This document shows, piece by piece, positions 19,736-28,868 of a DNA stretch of 64,000 nt. The stretch is from UBA10649 sp963700745. Lineage in GTDB: Bacteria > Actinomycetota > Actinomycetes > S36-B12. The position numbers were made by a program, and so were the translations under genes. Numbering within the stretch: position 1 is the first letter of the stretch; each line of letters begins with the position of its first letter. Location: NCBI GenBank assembly GCA_963700745.1, contig CAVOYT010000012.1:310001-374000 (forward strand), in the 5' to 3' direction. The notes under the pieces are model-generated. The model was not told where the DNA came from, did no database searches, and was given only the letters and a program-made list of their open reading frames with translations.

Positions 19736-19969
19736 TCAGTCGATGCGGGCGATCGGGGATCCCTGCGGGACAGCCGCCTCCTCGTCCACCAGGCACGTCA
19801 CGGCGCCGTCGATCGGCGCTTCGACGTCCCAGGAGACCTTGTCGACGCTGACCTCGGCGATCACCTGGCCCGGCGCACCGACTCCCCGGTGCGCACGAAC
19901 CAGGTCGAGAGCACGCCGTCCGCCGACTCGTCCTTCGACATCGATCGGGAAGGTGACGACCTCACTCAC
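19736..19969 (-). CDS. Stand-alone lipoyl-domain protein (about 78 residues), frameshifted
   Basis: GTG start, stop after IARID. The second half reads AGQVIAEVSVDKVSWDVEAP, a typical lipoyl hairpin with the lipoylated Lys in VDK. The middle of the frame as written is out of register. A neighbouring frame gives SKDESADGVLSTWFVRTGESV, which fits the first half of a lipoyl domain, so two opposite indels are likely. There is no E3-binding domain and no acyltransferase domain after it; the next gene is the serine hydrolase. It would serve as a mobile acyl or redox carrier for the E1 pair upstream. Confidence 0.75.
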   Translation of the reverse strand: MSEVVTFPIDVEGRVGGRRALDLVRAHRGVGAPGQVIAEVSVDKVSWDVEAPIDGAVTCLVDEEAAVPQGSPIARID

Positions 19970-19984
19970 GGCGATCCTCTGCGG

Positions 19985-21012
19985 TCACGCCAGGACGGCC
20001 GCGATGGCCGCCTCGATCTTGTCGCGGGTGGGGCAGCGCCTCGTACTCGAGGACGCGGGCATACGGCACCGGCACGTCGGGGTAGCACACCCGCTGGACC
20101 GGGGCCTTGAGCATGCTCGGATCCTTGTCGGTGATGGTGGCAACGACCTCCCCGCTCATGCCGAAGGACCGGTAGTCCTCGTCGACGACGACGAGCCGCC
20201 CGGTCTTCGCCACCGAGTCAGGATCGCCTCGCGGTCCAGCGGGACCAGCGAACGCAGGTCGAGGACCTCGACGCTGGTCGTGCCCTCGAGCTTCTCCGCC
20301 ACGTCGAGGCAGTGCTGCACGGACATCGAGATGCTCGACGACCGTGACGTCGGTGCCCTCGTGCACGATCGCGGCCTTGCCGATCGGGACGGTGTACTCC
20401 TCCTCGGGCACCGGTCCGATCGACCTCGGGTTCTTGGCCATCCAGGGCAGGCCCATGACGCCCTTGTGGAACATGAAGATCACCGGGTTGTCGTCGCGGA
20501 TCGCCGAGATCATCAGGCCCTTGGCGTCGTAGGGGTTCGACGGCAGCCACGACCTTCATGCCCGGCAGGTGGGCGAACGAGGCCTACAGGCACTGGGAGT
20601 GCTGCGCGGCGTCGGAGTAGCCGCCGCCGACCGCCATCATCAGCACCATCGGCACCTTCACGTTGCCGCCGGACACGTAGGGGATCTTCGCCATGTGGTT
20701 GTAGATCTGGTCGAAGCAGACGCCGAAGAAGTCGACGAACATCAGTTCGACGACCGGCCGCATGCCGTCGACGGCGGCGCCGATTCGCCGCACCGATGAA
20801 GCCGGTCTCGGAGATCGGGGTGTCGATGATCCGCTCCGTGCCGAATTCCTCGAAGCAGGCCCACCCGTCGAGCCGAAGATACCGCCAAACGAGCCGATGT
20901 CCTCGCCCATGACGAACACCGTGGGGTCGGCGCGCATTTCCTGCGCGATTCCCTCGGAGATTGCCTTCGCGGTCGTGACGCGGCGCACGCCGGCCTCAAC
21001 ATCTGCGGTCAT
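19985..21012 (-). CDS. 2-oxoacid dehydrogenase E1 beta subunit, frameshifted with an in-frame TAG
   Basis: Transketolase-like pyrimidine-binding domain plus C-terminal domain, joined length ~340 residues, usual for E1 beta. Visible: FVMGEDIGSFGGIF, then PISETGFIGAA, RPVVELMFVDF, HSQ before the break, PSNPYDAKGLM and YARVLEYEALP. TAG at 20584-20586 interrupts the frame after HSQCL. Other E1 beta proteins have Glu at about this place (from memory). Frame breaks occur near 20870, 20800, 20540, 20340, 20220 and 20030. Upstream of the lipoyl gene, downstream of E1 alpha. Confidence 0.8.
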
Positions 21013-21027
21013 GTCGAACTCCCTCTC

Positions 21028-22009
21028 TCACGCGAAGACGTGCAGGTAGGCATCACTGGGCTTGGGCTCGGGGCTCTCCTTGGCGTAGGCGATCGCTGCC
21101 TCGACTTCGGCCTCCGCCTCCGCCTTCACGCCGAGATGGTGGCGTCGTCGAGGATCCCGGCGGACACCAACTGCTTCTCGATAGGCAGGGATCGGGTCGC
21201 GCGAGGTCGAGATCCTCGAGCTGTCGCCCCGGTAGGCCTGGGTGTCGCCCTCGAAGGGCCCCACAGGCGGCACGGTGTGGACCGAGCAGCGTCGGCCCGC
21301 CTCCGGCCGCGCGCGCTCGACGGCGACCTTGCAGGCCTCGTAGATCGATTCGACGTCGTTGCCCTCGACGCGCATGTGCGGCATGCCGTACGCGGTCCGC
21401 TCGCAGGGAGCCGTCCTTGATCGGGTGTGGCCAGCTCGCGGGCGACCGAGATGGCCGCAGTCGTTGTCCTCGATGACGAAGACCACGGGCAAAGCTTCGA
21501 CATCGACGCCAGGTTCAGCGCCTGCGGGAAGGCGCCCCGGTCGGCAGCTCCCTACCGGCGATCTGCCACCGCCACGTTGTCCGTGCCCTGACGGCTGAAC
21601 GCGAACGCCTGACCCGCACCGCGACGGGCAGTGCCCTCGGCGACGGATGCCGAGCACGAGAAGTGCTGCGACGGATCGAACAAGTGCATATGGCCGCCCT
21701 TGCCATGGCTCAGGCCAGTCTCCCGGCCGAAGATCTCGGCCGTCATGGCCTTCATGTCGACGCCCTTCGCCAGCGCCAGGTGGTGCGGGCGATGCGGGCC
21801 AGTGATGGCGTCGCCCTGCACGAGGTTGGCGCACAGCCCGACGGCCACCGGCTCCTGCCCGGCCGCCAGTGCATCTCCCCGGGGATCAGGCCCGCACCGA
21901 TGTCCCACGCCGGGGTCTTGTCCGCGTGGTAGTCCCGCTGGAGATCGGCCTCGTAGGTGCGGATCCGCACCATCTGCCGGTAGAAGTCCAAGCGCTGCTC
22001 ATTGTCCAC
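21028..22009 (-). CDS. 2-oxoacid dehydrogenase E1 alpha subunit, frameshifted
   Basis: Thiamine-diphosphate E1 alpha family, ~325 residues when joined. Segments seen: RIRTYEADLQRDY, GEMHW (usual G-Q-E region), GLSHGKGGHMHLFD, then VFVIEDNDCG from the ThDP region, then MPHMRVEGNDVESIY and PVGPFEGDTQAYR. Frame breaks near 21865, 21545, 21430 and 21150. GTG start with AGAGGAG upstream. Pairs with the beta gene to decarboxylate a 2-oxoacid or split acetoin-like substrates; which one cannot be told. Confidence 0.8.
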
Positions 22010-22080
22010 CGTGGCGCTCCTCTCTGCGCGCGACGCCCGGGGCGGCCTAACGGGTCGCAGTGGGCCTGATCACGTCAGTC

Positions 22081-22101
22081 TCGGGATGTCCTCCATCCCG
22101 A
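22081..22101. terminator. Small hairpin after the IclR gene
   Basis: An 8-bp perfect stem (TCGGGATG/CATCCCGA) with a five-base loop, 16 bases past the IclR stop and before the E1 alpha start, both minus strand. No U-run. It may separate regulator and enzyme transcripts. Confidence 0.4.
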
Positions 22102-22116
22102 TCAAGGCCGCAGATT

Positions 22117-22902
22117 TCAGATAGCGGCACTAGGCCCCACGGCGGCCGGCAGGCCGAGTGACCGTGCGATGCGGTCCGCGCCTCGGGTGAGTGCCGCCGC
22201 AGCGTCGACACCGACGCGCGGTCGTCCCCGTGAGCCGCGGCGAGCCACGGCGACGGCCCCGACGTAGTCGGGCGTGAGCACGGGCGTCGCGAGGCAATGG
22301 ACGCCCAGGGCGTACTCCTCGTCGTCCCGGGCGAGCGTCGTCGAATGGTGGATCTCGTTCTCCAGGGCCCGCCGGTCGGTGACGGTCTGGCGGGTCAGCG
22401 CGTGCAGGGGGTGCCGGGCGAGGTAGTCCTGCCGTCGTTCCTCGTCGAGGGAGCTGAGGATGCACTTGCCCAGGGCGGTCGCGTGGGCCGAGTCGTGGAT
22501 GCCAACCCACAGGTCGATGGACGGCACCTTGGGCGAGTCAACGATCTCCACCACGGCGATCTCGCCGTCCACGTAGAGGGCCAGGTACACGGGCGCCTTG
22601 AGCTCGTCACGCAGCCCCTGCATCGCCGGGCGGGCCTTGGCGAGGACCGAGGACATGCGCTGCTGGGACGTGACGGTGCTGAGGGCAGGGCCGAGGACGT
22701 AGCTGCCGTCGTCCAGCCTGCGCAGATAGCCCTCGTGGGTGAGGGTGCGCAGCAGGTGGTAGGTCGTCGAGAGCGAGAGCCCTACCGCGCGAGCGAGCTC
22801 CTTGGCTCGCGCTCGGCCGTCAAGCGCGGCGACCGCCTCCACCAGGCGCAACGCCCGCTGGACAGACTGAATCAGGGTGGGGGAATGGTCGTCCGCCGTC
22901 AT
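22117..22902 (-). CDS. IclR-family transcriptional regulator
   Basis: 261 residues. N-terminal winged helix-turn-helix (ARAKELARAVGLSLSTTYHLLRTL, residues ~32-55, shown here only as a region) followed by the IclR effector domain with HATALGKCIL and the EEYALGVHCLATPV segment. Lies directly upstream of the E1 alpha/E1 beta/lipoyl genes on the same strand, so it is the likely regulator of that operon. Third IclR-type gene type in this window; the others are at 42.6 and 53.8 kb. Confidence 0.9.
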   Translation of the reverse strand: MTADDHSPTLIQSVQRALRLVEAVAALDGRARAKELARAVGLSLSTTYHLLRTLTHEGYLRRLDDGSYVLGPALSTVTSQQRMSSVLAKARPAMQGLRDELKAPVYLALYVDGEIAVVEIVDSPKVPSIDLWVGIHDSAHATALGKCILSSLDEERRQDYLARHPLHALTRQTVTDRRALENEIHHSTTLARDDEEYALGVHCLATPVLTPDYVGAVAVARRGSRGRPRVGVDAAAALTRGADRIARSLGLPAAVGPSAAI

Positions 22903-22985
22903 GCTCCCCTCACCTCGCCTCGCGCAACGCGCACGCTACCGACGAAAGCGCTTGCCTATCCCCGGTTTGGCAAACGCAGCGTCGA

Positions 22986-23597
22986 TCAGTGCAACACGCG
23001 GTCCGACCATCGATCGCCGACGAACCGAACCACGGCGACGCCGATCAGGGCGAACAGGGCGACATCCGGACTGGCGATCGCCAGCACCGTGCTTACGAGC
23101 AGCACCAGGGCGGCAACGGCGGCGACGACGACCCGTCGACCCAGATACTCGCGGTCGGGGCCTGCGCCTGCGGCCCGGAAGGCGAGGTAGGTCATCGCTG
23201 CCGACGTCATCGCCAGGGCGAACACCGTCCCGATGTACACCGGGGTCGTCGACGTGGTCGGCTCCCGGCCGACGAGCGCCGTCGGGAAGGGTAGGAAGGC
23301 GACGATCAACAGCCAGGCCGCGTTGAGCCACCTCAGGCCCGAAGTCATCTCCCCGACCGAGCGGAACACCCGCTGGTGGGCGGCCCAGAACAGGAGGATG
23401 ACGAGGAACGAGACGACGAAACTGATGAACAGGCTCCGGTGCTCGGCGACGAACGCGGGTACGTCGTCGAGATCGACCTCGGGAACCGATTCGACCAGTG
23501 GGAGCACAAGGAGCGTCATCGCGATGGCCACCACCGCATCGGTGAGCATGACCGTTCGCTCGACAGTGGCGCTCTGACGCGTCTCCCCGGGTGTCAT
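22986..23597 (-). CDS. TMEM175-family (DUF1211) potassium channel-like protein
   Basis: 203 residues with about six hydrophobic helices, one TMEM175 repeat. The family signature RxxxFSD at the start of helix 1 is present in a variant form, RTVMLTD, followed by AVVAIAMTLLVLPLV. Bacterial members form tetrameric potassium-conducting channels. The change of F-S to L-T in the signature makes transport properties uncertain. It stands 15 bases downstream of the mutase gene start side, without obvious functional link. Confidence 0.8.
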   Translation of the reverse strand: MTPGETRQSATVERTVMLTDAVVAIAMTLLVLPLVESVPEVDLDDVPAFVAEHRSLFISFVVSFLVILLFWAAHQRVFRSVGEMTSGLRWLNAAWLLIVAFLPFPTALVGREPTTSTTPVYIGTVFALAMTSAAMTYLAFRAAGAGPDREYLGRRVVVAAVAALVLLVSTVLAIASPDVALFALIGVAVVRFVGDRWSDRVLH

Positions 23598-23612
23598 GTG
23601 TTCGACCGGACG

Positions 23613-25193
23613 CTAGAACGCGTCCTGAGGCACGTACTGCCCCCACACGTCCCGCAGCGCATCGGACACCTCGCCGACGGTGGCGTGGGCGCGCAGCGCC
23701 TCCTTCATCGGGTACAGCAGGTTCTCCGTCCCCTCTGCCGTGACTCGGATCTCCTGGAGAAGGCGCCGCACCTCGTCGTTGTCCCGCTCCGCCCGCAGCC
23801 GAGCCAGTCGCTCGCCCTGCTCCTCCTCGATGGCCGGGTTCACCCTGAGCGGCTCGTAGTGCTCGTGGTCGTCCGTGATGAACTTGTTGACGCCCACGAC
23901 CGTGCGTTCGCCACTCTCGATCTCGAGCTGCACCTGGTACGCAGACCGCTCGATCTCGGACTTCTGGAAGCCCTGCTCGATCGCAGCGACGGCGCCTCCC
24001 ATCTCGTCGATCTGCTCGATCAGTCGGGTGGCGGCCGCCTCGACGCCGTCGGTCAGGGACTCCACGACGTATGACCCGGCGAACGGGTCGACCGTGTCCG
24101 TGACATCGGTCTCGTAGGCCAGCACCTGCTGCGTGCGCAGGGCCAGGCGTGCCGCCTTCTGCGATGGCAGCGCGATGGCCTCGTCGAAGGAGTTCGTGTG
24201 CAGGGACTGCGTGCCGCCCAGCACGGCTGCGAGGCCCTGGACCGCCACCCGGACGAGGTTGATCTCCGGCTGCTGGGCCGTCAGCTGGACGCCGGCCGTC
24301 TGCGTGTGGAAGCGGAGCATCCACGACTTCGGGTTCTTCGCCCCGAAGCGGTCGCGCATGATCCGCGCCCACATCCGGCGAGCGGCGCGGAACTTCGCCA
24401 CCTCCTCGAGGATCGTCGTCCGGGACACGAAGAAGAAGGCGAGACGGGGAGCGAACTCGTCGACGTCCTGGCCGGACTCGACCGCCGCCTTCACGTACTC
24501 GATGCCGTCCGAGAGCGTGAAGGCCACCTCCTGCACGGGCGTCGCACCGGCCTCGGCCATGTGATAGCCGGAGATCGAGATCGTGTTCCACTTCGGGATC
24601 TCGTTGCGGCAGTACGTGAAGATGTCGGTGATCAGGCGCAGGGACTGCGCCGGCGGGTAGATGTACGTCCCGCGGGCGATGTACTCCTTGAGCACGTCGT
24701 TCTGGATCGTGCCGTTCAGGTCGCCCGCCGCAATGCCCTGCTCCTCCGCCACCAGTTGGTACAGGAGGAGCAGAACCGCAGCCGGGGCGTTGATCGTCAT
24801 GGACGTCGACACCTTGTCCAGCGGGATCCCGCTGAACAGGATCCGCATGTCGTCGATCGAGTCGATGGCGACGCCGACCTTGCCCACCTCGCCGTGGGCC
24901 AGGGGATGGTCGGAGTCGTAGCCCATCTGCGTGGGGAGGTCGAAGGCGACGGACAGGCCGGTCGTGCCGGCCGCGAGCAGCTGCTTGTAGCGCTCGTTCG
25001 ACTCGACGGCGGTGCCGAACCCCGCGTACTGCCGCATGGTCCAGGGGCGGCCGGTGTACATGGTGGGGTAGACCCCACGCGTATAGGGGAACTGGCCCGG
25101 ATCCCCCAGCTCGACGGCGGGCTCCCAGCCGTCGAGGTCGGCCGGCCCGTACACCGGCGCGAAGGGAAGCCCTGACTCGGTGACCGGGTCCAT
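23613..25193 (-). CDS. Methylmalonyl-CoA mutase-like large subunit lacking the B12-binding domain
   Basis: 526 residues, intact. Covers the substrate-binding TIM barrel of the mutase family only: MYTGRPWTMRQYAGFG, SVAFDLPTQMGYDSDHP, GTIQNDVLKEYIARGTY, SISGYHMAEAGA, WMLRFHTQTAG and GTQSLHTNSFDEA. Y in RQYAGF and R in ARGTY correspond, from memory, to the substrate residues of methylmalonyl-CoA rather than isobutyryl-CoA mutases. The C-terminal cobalamin domain (DxHxxG) is absent, so a separate small B12 subunit must exist outside the window. ATG with GGAGG upstream. Confidence 0.88.
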   Translation of the reverse strand: MDPVTESGLPFAPVYGPADLDGWEPAVELGDPGQFPYTRGVYPTMYTGRPWTMRQYAGFGTAVESNERYKQLLAAGTTGLSVAFDLPTQMGYDSDHPLAHGEVGKVGVAIDSIDDMRILFSGIPLDKVSTSMTINAPAAVLLLLYQLVAEEQGIAAGDLNGTIQNDVLKEYIARGTYIYPPAQSLRLITDIFTYCRNEIPKWNTISISGYHMAEAGATPVQEVAFTLSDGIEYVKAAVESGQDVDEFAPRLAFFFVSRTTILEEVAKFRAARRMWARIMRDRFGAKNPKSWMLRFHTQTAGVQLTAQQPEINLVRVAVQGLAAVLGGTQSLHTNSFDEAIALPSQKAARLALRTQQVLAYETDVTDTVDPFAGSYVVESLTDGVEAAATRLIEQIDEMGGAVAAIEQGFQKSEIERSAYQVQLEIESGERTVVGVNKFITDDHEHYEPLRVNPAIEEEQGERLARLRAERDNDEVRRLLQEIRVTAEGTENLLYPMKEALRAHATVGEVSDALRDVWGQYVPQDAF

Positions 25194-25409
25194 CTGATCC
25201 TCCGGTGCTCGTCGTGAAGTCCGGGACCATCGTGTCGCGTCACGACGCGTGTCGCGACCTCCCGGGCGCTGCTGTGACCCACAACATAGGGCGAGGTGCC
25301 CAATCCCGTCGCGACGGGTTCGCGACACCTCGGTACTGTTGCCCTCAGCGCACCCCCGGTCCGGCACTCAATGCCTTCCGGGGGGATTTCCGAGGGAGGA
25401 CGCGTGGCC
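25194..25409. promoter_or_regulatory. Divergent promoter region, mutase versus sdhCDAB
   Basis: 216 bases without a gene. It contains two GTCGCGAC palindromes, at 25251-25258 and 25308-25315. The second is the core of a perfect 14-base palindrome CCCGTCGCGACGGG (25305-25318). Outer half copies GTGTCGCG (25232-25239) and CGCGACAC (25321-25328) point inwards. This looks like a multi-site operator. A GAGGGAGGA ribosome-binding site precedes sdhC. Confidence 0.5.
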
Positions 25410-25796
25410 ATGTCGGTCGGCACGCTGTACCGCGGCGGCGAGGGCATGTGGACGTGGGTCCTGCACCGCATCACCGGGGTCTCGGTCTTCTTCTTCCTCC
25501 TCGTGCACGTCCTCGACACCGCCCTGGTCCGGGTCTCCCCCGAGGCCTACGACCTGGTCATCGCGTCCTACAAGACCCCGATCGTCAATCTCCTCGAGGT
25601 CGGCCTGGTCGGCGCCGTCCTCTACCACGCGCTCAACGGGCTGCGCATCATCCTGATCGACTTCTGGGCCCGAGGCCCGCGCGTCCAGCGCCAGATGACC
25701 TGGGCCATCGCCGCGGTCTGGGTGGTCCTCATGCTCCCGGGCACCTTCTTCATGCTCAAGCACACCGTCGAGGCCATGTTCGGGAGCACCTCATGA
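25410..25796 (+). CDS. sdhC: Succinate dehydrogenase cytochrome b subunit
   Basis: 128 residues with three transmembrane helices. HRITGVSVFFFLLVHVLD carries the conserved H-R-x-S/T-G motif of SdhC and a heme-ligand-type His in the same helix. Start set at ATG 25410; an in-frame GTG at 25404 is possible but sits too close to the GGAGG. Its stop overlaps the sdhD start (ATGA). Membrane anchor of complex II. Confidence 0.93.
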   Translation: MSVGTLYRGGEGMWTWVLHRITGVSVFFFLLVHVLDTALVRVSPEAYDLVIASYKTPIVNLLEVGLVGAVLYHALNGLRIILIDFWARGPRVQRQMTWAIAAVWVVLMLPGTFFMLKHTVEAMFGSTS

Positions 25797-26215
25797 GCAC
25801 CAAAGCCCAGCCCGGCCCCGTCAGCATCCCGGCCCCTCGCGCGCCCCAGCGCAACGGGCAGCGCAGCAACTTCGAGCTCTACTCGTGGCTGTTCATGCGC
25901 ATCTCGGGCATCGTCCTGGTGTTCCTCGTGCTCGGTCACCTGCTGATCATGAACATCCTCGACGGCGGCGTGCAGCGCATCAACTTCGCCTTCGTGGCCG
26001 GTCGCTGGAGCAGCCCGTTCTGGCAGGTCTGGGACCTCATGATGCTGTGGCTGGCGATGCTGCACGGCACCAACGGCATGCGGACGATCATCAACGACTA
26101 CGCGGAGCGCGACCAGACCCGCTTCTGGTTGAAGATGCTGCTCTACGTCGCTGCCGGCTTCACGATCCTTCTCGGGACGCTCGTCATCTTCACCTTCGAC
26201 CCGAACATCGGCTAA
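25793..26215 (+). CDS. sdhD: Succinate dehydrogenase membrane anchor subunit
   Basis: 140 residues, three helices. FMRISGIVLVFLVLGHLLI contains the likely second heme ligand, and LAMLHGTNGMRTIINDY matches the SdhD quinone-side region. A ~30-residue Pro/Ala-rich soluble N-terminus precedes the first helix, common in actinobacteria. With SdhC it forms the membrane domain passing electrons to menaquinone. Confidence 0.93.
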   Translation: MSTKAQPGPVSIPAPRAPQRNGQRSNFELYSWLFMRISGIVLVFLVLGHLLIMNILDGGVQRINFAFVAGRWSSPFWQVWDLMMLWLAMLHGTNGMRTIINDYAERDQTRFWLKMLLYVAAGFTILLGTLVIFTFDPNIG

Positions 26216-26237
26216 CTCGCACCGGGAGACGCACTCC

Positions 26238-27992
<1,755 letters not shown>

Positions 27993-27993
<1 letters not shown>

Positions 27994-28742
27994 TGACTGC
28001 CACCGTCGAGGCCGCACCCGTCGCCGCTCCCGTGGCGTCGGACGTCACGTTCCGCATCCGCCGGTTCCTGCCCGAGGTCGATGCGGAGCCGCACTGGGAG
28101 GAGTACACGGTCCCGCTCTACCCCACGGACCGCGTGCTGACCGCGCTGGAGAGCATCAAGGGTGAGCTCGACGGCACCTTGACCTTCCGACGGTCCTGCG
28201 GCCACGGGATCTGCGGTTCGGATGCCATGCGCATCAACGGACGCAACCGCCTCGCCTGCAAGACGCTGGTCAAGGACCTCGACATCAGCAAGCCGATCAC
28301 GGTCGAGGCGATCAAGGGCCTGCCGCTGGAGAAGGACCTCGTCGTCGACATGGAGCCGTTCTTCGCCGCCTACCGCTCGGTGCTCCCGTTCCTCATCCCC
28401 GAGGGCCACGACCCCAGCCGGGAGCGACTGCAGTCGGCCGAGGATCGCGCGCGCTTCGACGACACCACCAAGTGCATCCTGTGCGCGGCCTGCACCACGT
28501 CGTGCCCGGTCTACTGGACCGACGACCAGTACTTCGGCCCCGCCGCCATCGTGGCCGCCAACCGGTTCATCTTCGACAGCCGCGACGCCGGCTCGGAGCA
28601 GCGCCTGGAGATCCTCAACGAGAAGGAGGGCGTGTGGCGGTGCCGCACGACCTTCAACTGCACGGACGCCTGCCCACGTGGCATCGAGGTCACGAAGGCG
28701 ATCCAGGAGGTCAAGCGCGCGCTGATCTTCCGCAAGGTCTAG
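27993..28742 (+). CDS. sdhB: Succinate dehydrogenase iron-sulfur subunit
   Basis: 249 residues. 2Fe-2S ligands in RRSCGHGICGSDAM with the later RLACKT Cys, 4Fe-4S ligands in CILCAACTTSCP, and 3Fe-4S ligands in CRTTFNCTDACPRGI. Length and order are standard. The N-terminal ~20 residues are an Ala/Val-rich extension. Last gene of the sdhCDAB operon; a strong inverted repeat follows. Confidence 0.95.
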
Positions 28743-28796
28743 CTCGCGGAACGGACCCCCAGCCTGTTCTGGCCGCCCGCCGAGCAAGCCCCGCCT

Positions 28797-28860
28797 CGTT
28801 GATTGGCCCGTTGTGGCGGGGTTCGCGCAAGTGGAGCCAGCCACGACGGGCCACTCAACG
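28797..28860. terminator. Bidirectional hairpin between sdhB and the SSADH-type gene
   Basis: Inverted arms of 21 bases, 28797-28817 (CGTTGATTGGCCCGTTGTGGC) trimmed here by one base in description, and 28840-28860, match at 19 of 21 positions with one mismatch able to pair as G-U in RNA. It sits in the convergent gap between sdhB (plus) and the aldehyde dehydrogenase (minus), the expected place for a shared terminator. Loop of 22 bases includes GGGGTTCGCG. Confidence 0.7.
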
Positions 28861-28868
28861 AAGGGGGA

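Noticed and set aside
1267..20586. Genome-wide TAG reassignment
   Set aside because: Many intact genes here end in TAG (for example at 1948-1950, 28740-28742 and 51590-51592), and the two internal sites seem to need different residues.
20584..21012. A truncated 142-residue E1 beta as the true product
   Set aside because: The conserved E1 beta sequence continues straight after the TAG and in neighbouring frames down to 19985, with the expected total length.
22903..22985. Riboswitch or tRNA in the short intergenic gaps
   Set aside because: No gap exceeds about 220 bases. None shows a cloverleaf, T-box or cobalamin-type conserved box by eye, including the region before the B12-related mutase.
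28797..28860. CRISPR or tandem-repeat array at the sdhB end
   Set aside because: There is only one inverted pair, with no regularly spaced direct repeats. No cas genes are in the window.
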